Positions 8,917 to 17,254 of a stretch of DNA of 64,000 nucleotides are shown in pieces. The stretch comes from Pseudomonas putida (GTDB taxonomy: Bacteria; Pseudomonadota; Gammaproteobacteria; Pseudomonadales; Pseudomonadaceae). Both the position numbers and the translations under genes were made by a program. The notes under the pieces were generated by a model, which worked only from the letters and a program-made list of their open reading frames with translations, did no database searches and had not been told where the DNA came from. The stretch is from the NCBI RefSeq assembly GCF_022627325.1, contig NZ_JAETZZ010000011.1, positions 62,001 to 126,000 on the forward strand, given 5' to 3'. Position 1 is the first letter of the stretch, and each line of letters begins with the position of its first letter.

Positions 8917-9975
8917 ATGACCCAGATATCCGAACGCCTGTTGGTTCAGGCCCACCTCGACGCCAAGCAGCCCAACCCGCTGACAGCCGAGCAGGAGGCC
9001 GAATACCGTGCGGCCATTGCTGCCGAGCTCAAGGCGCAAAATGCCGTGCTGGTTGCCCATTACTACTGTGACCCGGTTATCCAGGCACTCGCCGAAGAGA
9101 CCGGCGGTTGCGTGTCCGACTCGCTGGAAATGGCCCGTTTCGGCAAGAACCACCCGGCCCAGACGGTGGTCGTCGCCGGTGTGCGCTTCATGGGCGAGAC
9201 CGCGAAGATCCTCACCCCGGAAAAGCGCGTGCTGATGCCGACCCTGGAAGCCACTTGCTCGCTCGACCTGGGTTGCCCTGTCGAAGAGTTCTCGGCCTTC
9301 TGCGACCAGCATCCCGAGCGCACCGTGGTGGTGTATGCCAACACCTCTGCCGCCGTCAAAGCGCGGGCCGACTGGGTCGTGACCTCGAGCTGCGCGCTGG
9401 AAATCGTCGAAAGCCTGATGGACAACGGCGAGACCATCATCTGGGGCCCGGACCAGCACCTGGGCCGTTACATCCAGAAGCAGACCGGTGCCGACATGCT
9501 GCTGTGGGACGGTGCCTGCATCGTCCACGAAGAGTTCAAGTCGCGCCAGCTGGCAGACATGAAAGCGCTGTACCCCGATGCGGCGATCCTGGTGCACCCG
9601 GAGTCGCCAGAGGCAGTGATCGACCTGGCCGATGCGGTAGGTTCCACCAGCCAGCTGATCAAGGCCGCGCAGACACTGCCCAACAAAACCTTCATCGTCG
9701 CCACCGACCGCGGCATCTTCTACAAGATGCAGCAGCTGTGCCCGGACAAGGAATTCGTAGAGGCCCCCACCGCCGGTAACGGCGCGGCCTGCCGCAGCTG
9801 CGCGCACTGCCCGTGGATGGCCATGAATACCCTGGAGCGGGTGCTGGAGTGCTTGCGCAAGGGGACTAATGAAATCTTCGTCGACCCGGCGCTGGTGCCG
9901 AAAGCGATCAAACCCTTGAACCGCATGCTGGACTTTACCCAGGCTGCTCGGCTGAAGCTGTCGGGTAACGCCTGA
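8917..9975 (+). CDS. nadA: Quinolinate synthase A
   Basis: A 352-residue cytoplasmic [4Fe-4S] enzyme that condenses iminoaspartate with dihydroxyacetone phosphate to quinolinate in NAD biosynthesis. Family hallmarks are visible: NAVLVAHYYCDPVIQALAEE near the N-terminus, ATCSLDLGCPVEEF in the middle, and the C-terminal cluster motif ACRSCAHCPWM followed by NTLERVLECL. Length is normal for the proteobacterial class. Its start has an acceptable but not strong ribosome site. It is a single gene followed by a possible IS remnant and a REP element, and is convergent with the M48 protease gene. Confidence 0.95.
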   Translation: MTQISERLLVQAHLDAKQPNPLTAEQEAEYRAAIAAELKAQNAVLVAHYYCDPVIQALAEETGGCVSDSLEMARFGKNHPAQTVVVAGVRFMGETAKILTPEKRVLMPTLEATCSLDLGCPVEEFSAFCDQHPERTVVVYANTSAAVKARADWVVTSSCALEIVESLMDNGETIIWGPDQHLGRYIQKQTGADMLLWDGACIVHEEFKSRQLADMKALYPDAAILVHPESPEAVIDLADAVGSTSQLIKAAQTLPNKTFIVATDRGIFYKMQQLCPDKEFVEAPTAGNGAACRSCAHCPWMAMNTLERVLECLRKGTNEIFVDPALVPKAIKPLNRMLDFTQAARLKLSGNA

Positions 9976-10000
9976 GGTTCAATCGCCGGCTCCCTTGCTA

Positions 10001-10067
10001 TGGACTGCCCCCAAGAAGTTGGACACCAATCCGACCCTTGGGGGAGCCACTGTCTTGCTCAACTTCT
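10001..10067. mobile_element. Possible solitary IS-end or small palindromic element remnant
   Basis: TGGACTGCCCCCAAGAAGTT followed by GGACACC resembles the terminal inverted repeats of IS3-family elements (a TGGACTGC..CCCAAAAGTTGGACA type). An imperfect inverted partner (CTTGGGGGAGCCA) lies at 10038-10049, and AGAAGTTG (10014-10021) is mirrored by CAACTTCT (10060-10067). No transposase remains. It could equally be a small non-IS hairpin. Resemblance is from memory. Confidence 0.35.
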
Positions 10068-10085
10068 AAAAGCTGGCGCGATCCC

Positions 10086-10128
10086 TGTGGGAGCCGGCTT
10101 GCCGGCGATTGGGCTGCGAAAGCAGCCC
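10086..10128. repeat. REP element at the nadA/protease convergent junction
   Basis: A single REP (GTGGGAGCCGGCTTGCCGGC) followed by the short stem GGGCTGCGAAAGCAGCCC, ending beside the stop codon of the leftward protease gene. Placed between two convergent genes it could act as a bidirectional transcription or RNA-decay barrier. Confidence 0.8.
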
Positions 10129-10129
10129 C

Positions 10130-11566
10130 TTACCGCCCCATCATCTCCTGCACCATGCGCTGCTGCTCCATGATCTCGCGCTGACGCTGGTCGATCTGTG
10201 ATGCCAGTGGGAAGTTGCTGCCGGCACGACGCTTGGCGTAATCCAGCTGCTGGATCGCCTGGTCGAAGTCCCCCACCAGGGTAAAGTACTCTGCCCGCGC
10301 CCGGTGCAAGCCAATGGTATTGCCCGCCAAGCCACGCACTTCGGCCATTTCGTACCAGACATCCGGGTCATCCGGGCGGTTCTTGATCAGGTCGTTCAGC
10401 ACCTTTTCGGCCTCGGCGGGCTTGTTCTGCTTGATCAGCAGGTCGGCACGCACTTGCTTGAGCGGGTAGTTGCCCGGATACAGACCTTGCATGCGCTCCG
10501 CCCGCTGCTGCGCATCGGCCAGGCGGTTGTTGGTGATGTCCAGGTCGATCTGCGCCAGGTTATAGGTGATGTCATTGGGCGCCTTGGCCAGCAGTGGCTT
10601 CAGGTTCTCACGCGCTTCGTTGAGCTGGCCGCCTTTGATCTGCGCCAGTGCCAGGCCATAGCGGGCAGCGTCCAGCTTCGGATCTTCATCCAGCTGCGCG
10701 CGGAAGCGTTTGGCGGCCAGGCCCGGTGTGCCTTCATAGATGAGGGCCACACGGGCGCGGATCAACTGATAACGCTGGCTGTCCTCGACGCCGCCCTTGG
10801 GGGCCTGTTCGGCACGGTTGCGGGTGTCGGCGATACGCGATTCGGTGACTGGGTGAGTCAGGAGGAATTCCGGTGGTTTGGCGTCGTAGCGGTACTGGCG
10901 CGCCAGGCGCTCGAACATGGTTGGCATGTTGCGCGGGTCGTAACCGGCCTTTTCCAGGTTCTGGATACCGACCCGGTCGGCTTCCTGCTCGTTCTGCCGC
11001 GAAAAGCGCCGCTGCTCCTGGATCGCCGCTGCCTGAGTGCCGGCAATCATGCCGATGCCAGCATCACCGGCGCCCCCAGCCGCCAGGACGATACCGGCCA
11101 GCAACGCCGCCATCATCGGCAGCTGCATGCGTTGTTGGGCTTCCACGCCACGGGCGAAGTGGCGCTGCGACAAGTGCGCCAGTTCGTGAGCCAGTACCGA
11201 GGCGTATTCGCCCTCGGTCTGGGCGTTGAGGAACAGGCCGCCGTTGACCCCGACGATACCACCCGGGGCGGCGAAGGCGTTCAGCTCGCGGCTGTCGATG
11301 AGGATGAATTCCAGGCGCCGGTCCTGCAGCTGGCTGGTTTCGGCCAGGCGGTACACGGTGGTTTCGACGTAGTCCTTGAGCTGGGGGTCGTTCAGCTGGT
11401 TGACCTGGCCACGCAGCAGGCTGAGCCAGGCACGCCCGAGCTGGTGCTCCTGCTGCGGCGAGACGATCGCGGAACTGGCGTCGCCCAGTGAAGGCAGGTC
11501 GCTAGCATGGCCGGGAACGGCCATCAGGCAGGCCAGCGTCAACAGGGTAGGGCGCAGTAGATTCAT
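10130..11566 (-). CDS. M48 family metalloprotease, BepA-like, with TPR region
   Basis: A 478-residue periplasmic protease. It has a signal peptide (LLTLACLMAVPGHA), then the M48 domain with zinc motif HELAH at residues 127-131 (HELAHLSQRHFARG) and the downstream ligand segment QNEQEADRVGI, followed by a C-terminal helical region with tetratricopeptide-like repeats (AQQRAERMQGLYPGNYPLK and so on). This architecture and length match BepA/YfgC, which assists and degrades LptD during outer-membrane assembly. It is transcribed divergently from the tusA-like gene. Confidence 0.85.
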   Translation of the reverse strand: MNLLRPTLLTLACLMAVPGHASDLPSLGDASSAIVSPQQEHQLGRAWLSLLRGQVNQLNDPQLKDYVETTVYRLAETSQLQDRRLEFILIDSRELNAFAAPGGIVGVNGGLFLNAQTEGEYASVLAHELAHLSQRHFARGVEAQQRMQLPMMAALLAGIVLAAGGAGDAGIGMIAGTQAAAIQEQRRFSRQNEQEADRVGIQNLEKAGYDPRNMPTMFERLARQYRYDAKPPEFLLTHPVTESRIADTRNRAEQAPKGGVEDSQRYQLIRARVALIYEGTPGLAAKRFRAQLDEDPKLDAARYGLALAQIKGGQLNEARENLKPLLAKAPNDITYNLAQIDLDITNNRLADAQQRAERMQGLYPGNYPLKQVRADLLIKQNKPAEAEKVLNDLIKNRPDDPDVWYEMAEVRGLAGNTIGLHRARAEYFTLVGDFDQAIQQLDYAKRRAGSNFPLASQIDQRQREIMEQQRMVQEMMGR

Positions 11567-11686
11567 GCACGAAGCTCGCGTCGGGTCAAAGCCCCTACTG
11601 TAGCCGGCTCACACGTTGGCGACCAGTGGCGGTATGCTAGCCAGCCTGTTACCAAAGACGTCTGTTCCACGTTTGGAGACCCCCTG

Positions 11687-11926
11687 ATGACCAGCACCCT
11701 GACCTGCGACGCCGAACTCGACGCCAGCGGGCTGAACTGCCCCCTGCCTCTGCTCAAGGCGAAGATGGAGCTCAACCGACTGGCCAGTGGCGCGGTGCTG
11801 AAGGTCATTGCGACCGACGCAGGCTCCCAGCGCGACTTCCGCACTTTTGCCCAGCTGGCCGGTCATACGCTGCTGCATGAAGTGGCCGAGGCCGGCACCT
11901 ATACCTACTGGCTGCGCAAGGCCTGA
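11687..11926 (+). CDS. TusA/SirA-like sulfurtransferase
   Basis: A 79-residue protein with the family's defining CPxP motif, GLNCPLPLLKAKMEL, near the N-terminus; the Cys carries persulfide in sulfur relay. The rest follows the two-layer fold of TusA (RLASGAVLKVIATDAGSQRDF). Length is normal. Whether it serves tRNA thiolation or another sulfur pathway is not visible from the context. It sits 18 bp before the membrane permease gene on the same strand, so they are likely co-transcribed. Confidence 0.85.
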   Translation: MTSTLTCDAELDASGLNCPLPLLKAKMELNRLASGAVLKVIATDAGSQRDFRTFAQLAGHTLLHEVAEAGTYTYWLRKA

Positions 11927-11944
11927 CCCAACCAAGGATCGTCA

Positions 11945-13015
11945 ATGTTCAAAGTGCTTCGCGACTGGATAGAGCGCTACTTCTCCGATGAGGAGGCTGT
12001 GGTGCTGGCGGTCCTGCTGTTTCTGGCCTTTACCGCGGTCCTGACCCTGGGCGGCATGCTTGCGCCGGTGCTGGCGGGCATGGTGCTGGCTTTTCTGATG
12101 CAGGGGCTGGTCAATGCCCTGGAGCGCCTTCGGGTGCCGACGCGGCTGGCGGTGATGGTGGTGTTCGCTCTGTTCATGAGCGCGCTGGCGGTGTTCCTGC
12201 TGGTGCTGGTGCCGTTGCTGTGGCATCAGTTGATCACGTTGTTCAACGAGCTACCGGGCATGCTCGGCAAGTGGCAGTCGCTGCTTCTGCTCCTGCCTGA
12301 GCGCTACCCGCACCTGGTGTCTGACGAGCAGGTGCTGCATGCCATCGAATCGGTGCGTGGCGAGATCGGCAAGTTCGGCCAATGGGCGCTGTCTTTTTCG
12401 CTGTCGAGCCTGCCGCTGCTGGTCAGTGCCATGATCTATCTGGTGCTGGTGCCGATTCTGGTGTTCTTCTTTCTCAAGGACCGGGAGCAGATCGGCCGTT
12501 GGGTCAGTGGCTACCTGCCGCGCCAGCGGACCTTGCTGAACCGGGTTGGCAATGAGATGAACCGGCAGATCGCCAACTACATCCGCGGTAAGGGCATCGA
12601 GATTCTGATCTGCGGTATTGCCACCTACATCGCGTTCATCAGCCTGGGCCTCAACTACGCGGCGTTGCTGGCGTTGCTGGTAGGGCTATCGGTGGTGGTG
12701 CCTTATGTAGGGGCGGTGGTGGTGACCGTGCCGGTGACGCTGATCGCATTGTTCCAGTGGGGTTGGGGGGATCAGTTCATCTATCTGATGACGGTGTACG
12801 CCATCATCCAGGCGCTCGATGGCAACGTACTGGTACCGCTGTTGTTCTCAGAGGCAGTGAGCCTGCACCCGGTGGCGATCATCTGCGCGGTATTGCTGTT
12901 TGGCGGGCTATGGGGCTTCTGGGGGATCTTCTTCGCCATCCCGCTGGCGACGCTGATCAAGGCCGTGCTAGATGCATGGCCGCGGCACGAACCTGCCGTG
13001 GCGCCCATGCTTTGA
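11945..13015 (+). CDS. AI-2E family transporter (PerM-like)
   Basis: A 356-residue integral membrane protein with about eight hydrophobic helices and the AI-2E family pattern: two N-terminal helices, a cytoplasmic or periplasmic helical stretch (LITLFNELPGMLGKWQSLL), and the C-terminal block ALDGNVLVPLLFSEAVSLHP followed by GLWGFWGIFFAIPLATL, which is highly characteristic. Members include TqsA and PerM; substrates vary, so no function is assigned beyond membrane transport. It overlaps nothing and ends before a heptamer-repeat element, convergent with bcp. Confidence 0.85.
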   Translation: MFKVLRDWIERYFSDEEAVVLAVLLFLAFTAVLTLGGMLAPVLAGMVLAFLMQGLVNALERLRVPTRLAVMVVFALFMSALAVFLLVLVPLLWHQLITLFNELPGMLGKWQSLLLLLPERYPHLVSDEQVLHAIESVRGEIGKFGQWALSFSLSSLPLLVSAMIYLVLVPILVFFFLKDREQIGRWVSGYLPRQRTLLNRVGNEMNRQIANYIRGKGIEILICGIATYIAFISLGLNYAALLALLVGLSVVVPYVGAVVVTVPVTLIALFQWGWGDQFIYLMTVYAIIQALDGNVLVPLLFSEAVSLHPVAIICAVLLFGGLWGFWGIFFAIPLATLIKAVLDAWPRHEPAVAPML

Positions 13016-13033
13016 GGTTAAGCGGCAAGCTTC

Positions 13034-13146
13034 GAGCTGCAAGCTGCAAGTAAAAGCAGATAGCGGTGTCCATGCGATCCGCTTTTGCTTGAAGCTTGAA
13101 GCTTGAAGCTTGAAGCTTGAAGCTTGAAGCTTGAAGCTTGCAGCTC
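13034..13146. repeat. Heptamer tandem array inside an inverted-repeat element
   Basis: Seven exact tandem copies of GCTTGAA occupy 13087-13135 and run into GCTTGCAGCTC, which is the perfect reverse complement of GAGCTGCAAGC at 13034-13044. The element fills the convergent junction between perM-like and bcp, and its right arm overlaps the bcp stop codon. A related element is found at 63120-63217. Copy number of such arrays is expected to vary between strains. Confidence 0.85.
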
Positions 13147-13618
13147 AGCGCTGGTTCAGCGCTTGGGCCGCTGCCAGGACGGCATCCACATGGCCTGGTA
13201 CCTTCACGCCACGCCACTCCTGGCGCAGTACGCCATCCTTGTCGATCAGGAAGGTGCTGCGGTCCACGCCCATGTATTCCTTGCCATACAGCTTCTTCAG
13301 CTTGATCACGTCGAACAGCTGGCACAGGGCCTCGTCCTTGTCGCTGATCAGCTCGAACGGGAAGCCCTGCTTGGCCTTGAAGTTCTCATGCGACTTGATG
13401 CCATCGCGCGACACACCGAACACCACGGTGTTGGCCGCCTCGAACGCTGCGTGCTGGTCGCGGAAGCCCTGGCCTTCGGTGGTGCAGCCTGGGGTGCTGT
13501 CCTTCGGGTAGAAATACACGACTACCTGACGGCCCTTGAGCTCGGCCAGGCTGACGGACTGGCCGCCGGTGGCCTGGGCCTGGAAGTCGGCGACGGGTTG
13601 GTCGAGTGCTACTGCCAT
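13145..13618 (-). CDS. bcp: Thiol peroxidase of the Bcp/PrxQ family
   Basis: A 157-residue peroxiredoxin that reduces hydroperoxides with thioredoxin-type donors. The start MAVALDQPVADF is chosen over a longer reading frame that runs back into gcvR. The peroxidatic Cys is C45 in DSTPGCTTEGQGFRDQ. The resolving Cys five residues later, present in E. coli Bcp, is replaced by Gly, and the helix that carries it in other PrxQ proteins reads SHENFKAKQGF, also without Cys. Only C99 (DEALCQLF) remains. The gene follows gcvR by 11 bp on the same strand. Confidence 0.9.
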   Translation of the reverse strand: MAVALDQPVADFQAQATGGQSVSLAELKGRQVVVYFYPKDSTPGCTTEGQGFRDQHAAFEAANTVVFGVSRDGIKSHENFKAKQGFPFELISDKDEALCQLFDVIKLKKLYGKEYMGVDRSTFLIDKDGVLRQEWRGVKVPGHVDAVLAAAQALNQR

Positions 13619-13629
13619 GGATGCATTCC

Positions 13630-14190
13630 TTAAACGGGGTTCTGTGGGCGCCAAGGCTCGATCAGCGCGTCCAGGTTGAGGGCGTCGGCAAAGTCGAGGA
13701 ACTGGTCGCGCAGCCAGCTGATCTGGGTGCCGGCCGGCAGGATCACGGTGAACTGAGCGTTGAGCATGCTGCTGCCGGTCTGCGGTGCCAGGTAGGTGTC
13801 GCAGGTCATGGCTTCGAGCTCGACACGGTGGTCGAGGAAGAACTGGCACAGCTCGTTGATGATGTCCGGGCGGTAGGCCGCACTGACATAGGCCACATAC
13901 GGCAGGGCCTGCGGGCGCACTTCCTGGTCGGCGCTGCGCACCACGTCGAGGGTCAGGCCGTGCTTCTTGCCCAGGCCGGGGAGGGTGGACTCAAGGCGTG
14001 CCAGGGCATCCCAGCTGCCACCGACCTGCAATACCAGGGCGCTGGTCTCGCCATGGCGGCTCAGGCGCGAGGTGACGACCGCGCAGCGGTTCTCGAAGGC
14101 AGCGCGGCTGAGGACGTTGGCCAGCTCCATAGGGTTGGGGCCCAGGGCACTGATGACAAGGAATTGTTCGCGGACGGTGGGGGTGGACAT
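13630..14190 (-). CDS. gcvR: Glycine cleavage system transcriptional repressor-type ACT protein
   Basis: A 186-residue protein made of two ACT-like domains (first: REQFLVISALGPNPMELANVLSRAAFENRC; second: RPDIINELCQFFLDHRVELEAMTC). Both have the N-x-P/ELxx pattern of the GcvR family, which in E. coli binds GcvA and blocks activation of the glycine cleavage operon. In Pseudomonas it is conserved next to bcp and opposite dapA, as here, and its regulatory target has not been read from this sequence. The start is the first ATG in frame. Confidence 0.85.
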   Translation of the reverse strand: MSTPTVREQFLVISALGPNPMELANVLSRAAFENRCAVVTSRLSRHGETSALVLQVGGSWDALARLESTLPGLGKKHGLTLDVVRSADQEVRPQALPYVAYVSAAYRPDIINELCQFFLDHRVELEAMTCDTYLAPQTGSSMLNAQFTVILPAGTQISWLRDQFLDFADALNLDALIEPWRPQNPV

Positions 14191-14450
14191 GCAGCATTCC
14201 TAAAGCGATGAGCGGTCGGCACAGGACGGGCGAAAGCCTCCTGTCGGCAGGGCCCGGGGCTCGCATGCGAGGACGTGGACGCTGGCCGGGGAGCAAGGTC
14301 GACGGCCCGGCGGGCCGCGCTGCACCGATCAAAGGGTCAAGGGTAGCGAAATAAGGCGCCGAGGGGAATGCTCCACCCGCCTGCTTCGCTTGTGCAAGGC
14401 CGATGCCCCCAGTACCATTACCGCTCTCTTTTTCCGGCAGGAGCGTTTAC

Positions 14451-15329
14451 ATGATTGCGGGCAGTATGGTGGCATTGGTCACACCCATGGATGCACAAGG
14501 GCGTCTTGATTGGGGCAGCCTCGGCAAACTTGTAGACTTCCACCTGGAAAACGGCACTCACGCGATCGTCGCCGTCGGCACCACCGGCGAGTCGGCCACC
14601 CTGAGCGTCGAAGAACACATCGAGGTCATCGAATTCGTGGTCAAGCGGGTCGCTGGCCGCATTCCGGTCATCGCCGGCACCGGTGCCAACTCCACGTCCG
14701 AAGCCGTGCACCTGACCCAGAACGCCAAGGATGCCGGCGCCGACGCCTGCCTGCTGGTGGTGCCGTACTACAACAAGCCGACCCAGGAAGGCCTGTACCT
14801 GCACTTCAAGCACATCGCCGAAGCCGTCGACATTCCGCAGATCCTCTACAACGTACCCGGCCGCACCTCCTGCGACATGCAGGCCGAGACCGTGATCCGT
14901 CTGTCGACCGTGCCCAACATCATCGGCATCAAGGAAGCCACGGGCGACCTGGCCCGTGCCAAGGCCATCCTCGATGGCGTCAGCAAGGACTTCATCGTCA
15001 TGTCCGGCGACGACCCGACTGCCGTCGAGCTGATCCTGCTGGGTGGCAAAGGCAACATTTCGGTCACTGCCAACGTCGCCCCGCGCGAAATGGCCGACTT
15101 GTGCGAGGCCGCCCTTGCGGGCGATGCCGAGAAGGCCCGCGCGATCAACGAAAAACTCATGCCGCTGCACAAAGACCTGTTCTGCGAAGCCAACCCGATT
15201 CCGGTGAAATACGCGCTCGTCGAAATGGGCCTGATGCAAAAAGGCATTCGCCTGCCACTGACCTGGCTGAGCGAAGGTTGTCACGAAAAAGTCCGTACTG
15301 CCTTGCGCCAGTCCGGCGTACTGGTTTAA
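14451..15329 (+). CDS. dapA: 4-hydroxy-tetrahydrodipicolinate synthase
   Basis: A 292-residue cytoplasmic lysine/diaminopimelate pathway enzyme that condenses pyruvate with aspartate semialdehyde. The start MIAGSMVALVTPM is chosen because a CAGGAG site lies nine bases upstream; an earlier in-frame ATG adds 16 atypical residues. The Schiff-base Lys is in NIIGIKEATGDLARA, and the TT..Y catalytic triad members are in GTTGESATL and ILYNVPGRTSCD. It is the first gene of a rightward cluster with bamC, an MBL hydrolase and purC, the usual Pseudomonas order. Confidence 0.95.
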   Translation: MIAGSMVALVTPMDAQGRLDWGSLGKLVDFHLENGTHAIVAVGTTGESATLSVEEHIEVIEFVVKRVAGRIPVIAGTGANSTSEAVHLTQNAKDAGADACLLVVPYYNKPTQEGLYLHFKHIAEAVDIPQILYNVPGRTSCDMQAETVIRLSTVPNIIGIKEATGDLARAKAILDGVSKDFIVMSGDDPTAVELILLGGKGNISVTANVAPREMADLCEAALAGDAEKARAINEKLMPLHKDLFCEANPIPVKYALVEMGLMQKGIRLPLTWLSEGCHEKVRTALRQSGVLV

Positions 15330-15346
15330 TCGAGGAAGTACACCGC

Positions 15347-16465
15347 ATGAAGCGACTGGCTGGTCTTTCCGCGCTCGCCCTGATCATTTCCAGCACCAGT
15401 GGGTGTGGCTGGCTGTGGGGCGAGGATGGCTATTTCCGCGACCGCGGCAGCGATTACCTGCAGGCGCACCCGACTGCACCGATGCAGCTCCCCCAGGACG
15501 TCAGCAACGTCAAGCGCCTTGACCCGCTGCTGCCGATCCCGCGCAACGTCGCCGACGACACCGCCAAGGGCGAGTTCGAAGTGCCGCGTCCGCAACCGCT
15601 GTCGGCTGGCGCCGATGTCAGCGATTTCAGCCTGCAGCGCAGCGGCAGCAGCCGTTGGGTGCTGGCCCAGCGTTCGCCGGCCGAAGTCTGGCCTGTAACG
15701 CATCAGTTCTTCGAAGACAATGGCTTCCGCATTGCCGAAGAGCGCCCGCAGACCGGCGAATTCACGACCACCTGGCAGCGTTTCGACGAACTGTCGGCAT
15801 CGCTCGGCCAGCGTCTGGCGAGCACCACCAGCAGTGGTGACAGCGAAGTGCGCGTGCGTGTGCGCATGGAGCCTGGCGTACAACGCAACACCTCCGAGGT
15901 GTATGTCGTCAGTATCGAGCGTCCGGCGGGCAGCACTGCCGAGCCTGAGTTCCCGTCCACGTCCAGCAACACGGCCGCCGATGCGCTGCTGGTCGACGAA
16001 ATGCTCGCCAGCATGAACCGCAGCGCCGAGAAAGGCGGTTCGGTGTCCTTGCTGGCTGCGCGCGACTTCGATGCGCCGAGCCGCGTCAGCCTGAGTGAAG
16101 ACGGTAGCGGCAACCCGGTGCTGTTCCTCGGCGCCGACCTGGACCGCGCCTGGTCCGGTGTGGGGCGTGCCCTGGAGCAGGGCGGTCAATGGCGTGTGGA
16201 AGACATCAACCGCAGCCTGGGCCTGTACTACATCAACCTGTCCGAGAAGCCCGACGACAAGCAGAACCAGCCGGGCTTCTTCAGCCGGATATTTGGCAGC
16301 GAGCCAACCAAGGAAGAGCTTGAAGCCCGCGCCGAGCGTTACCAGGTGCGCCTGAGCAAGGTTGGCGAAAGCGTGCAGGTTACCGTCGAGAAGAACATCA
16401 ACACCGTGGCCCCGCCCGATGTCGCTCGCCGCGTGCTGAGCGCCATTCAGGACCACCTGGGTTAA
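15347..16465 (+). CDS. bamC: Outer membrane assembly lipoprotein BamC
   Basis: A 372-residue lipoprotein of the BAM complex. The signal MKRLAGLSALALIISSTSGC ends in a lipobox with the acylated Cys at residue 20, followed by the family's extended N-terminal segment (DYLQAHPTAPMQLPQDV and RLDPLLPIPRN) that contacts BamD, then two helix-grip domains. It begins 17 bp after dapA. The C-terminal domain ends with NTVAPPDVARRVLSAIQDHLG. Outer-membrane association is family knowledge. Confidence 0.9.
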   Translation: MKRLAGLSALALIISSTSGCGWLWGEDGYFRDRGSDYLQAHPTAPMQLPQDVSNVKRLDPLLPIPRNVADDTAKGEFEVPRPQPLSAGADVSDFSLQRSGSSRWVLAQRSPAEVWPVTHQFFEDNGFRIAEERPQTGEFTTTWQRFDELSASLGQRLASTTSSGDSEVRVRVRMEPGVQRNTSEVYVVSIERPAGSTAEPEFPSTSSNTAADALLVDEMLASMNRSAEKGGSVSLLAARDFDAPSRVSLSEDGSGNPVLFLGADLDRAWSGVGRALEQGGQWRVEDINRSLGLYYINLSEKPDDKQNQPGFFSRIFGSEPTKEELEARAERYQVRLSKVGESVQVTVEKNINTVAPPDVARRVLSAIQDHLG

Positions 16466-17224
16466 GTGCGCTTCGCGGTACTGGGAAGCGGCAGCCAGGG
16501 AAATGGCACGCTGATCGCCAGTGGTGACACGTTCATCCTGGTCGATTGCGGGTTTTCACTGCGTGAAACCGAGCGGCGCCTGGCGCTGCTCGGGGTGCAG
16601 GCGTCTCAGCTGAGCGCCGTGCTGGTCACCCACGAACATGCCGACCATGTGCATGGGGTGGGGTTGCTGTCGCGGCGCTACAATGTACCGGTCTACCTCA
16701 GCCAGGGCACATTGCGCGGCATGCGCAAGCCGGTGGAGGCGGCCGGTTTTCTTGCTTGTGGCGACAGCCTGCATATCGGCAGCCTGCAGGTGAGTGCGGC
16801 GCGGGTCGAGCATGATGCCTATGAGCCGCTGCAGTACGTCATCAGTGACGGTCGCCGTCGCTTTGGCATGCTCACCGACCTGGGGTCGTACGACGCGCTG
16901 TTGCTTGAGCGCTACCAGGGCCTGGATGCACTGCTGATCGAGGCCAATCATTGCCGCGACATGCTGGCGCGCGGGCACTACCCGTACTTCCTCAAGCAGC
17001 GGGTCGGCGGCATGCAAGGACATTTGAACAACCACCAGGCCGCGCGCCTGGTGGACGAGTTGGGGTGGAGCAACCTGCAGCACCTGGTGCTGGCCCACCT
17101 CAGCAGCAAGAACAACCTGCCACATCTGGCCCGCCAGTGCTTCGTCGACACCCTTGGGTGCGACCCGGACTGGCTCCAGGTGGCGAATCAGGAACACGGG
17201 CTCGACTGGCGCGAAATCGCCTAG
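16466..17224 (+). CDS. MBL-fold metallo-hydrolase (YycJ-like)
   Basis: A 252-residue metallo-beta-lactamase-fold protein starting with GTG directly after the bamC stop codon (no gap), so it is translationally coupled. The zinc/manganese motif is VTHEHADHVHGV (HxHxDH) at about residues 54-60, followed by a DLGSYD segment and C-terminal HLSSKNN. This pattern fits the YycJ/PhnP-like group of hydrolases acting on phosphodiesters or cyclic nucleotides; its substrate is unknown. In Pseudomonas it lies conserved between bamC and purC. Confidence 0.8.
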   Translation: MRFAVLGSGSQGNGTLIASGDTFILVDCGFSLRETERRLALLGVQASQLSAVLVTHEHADHVHGVGLLSRRYNVPVYLSQGTLRGMRKPVEAAGFLACGDSLHIGSLQVSAARVEHDAYEPLQYVISDGRRRFGMLTDLGSYDALLLERYQGLDALLIEANHCRDMLARGHYPYFLKQRVGGMQGHLNNHQAARLVDELGWSNLQHLVLAHLSSKNNLPHLARQCFVDTLGCDPDWLQVANQEHGLDWREIA

Positions 17225-17254
17225 CCCACCCACTCAAGCAAGCGGAGCCCAATC

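Noticed and set aside
13087..13140. CRISPR array
   Set aside because: Contiguous 7-bp units without spacers and no cas genes; a simple tandem repeat.
14510..15346. Long upstream extension of the bamC frame overlapping dapA
   Set aside because: The extension is the shifted frame of dapA; the bamC lipobox and start fit at 15347.
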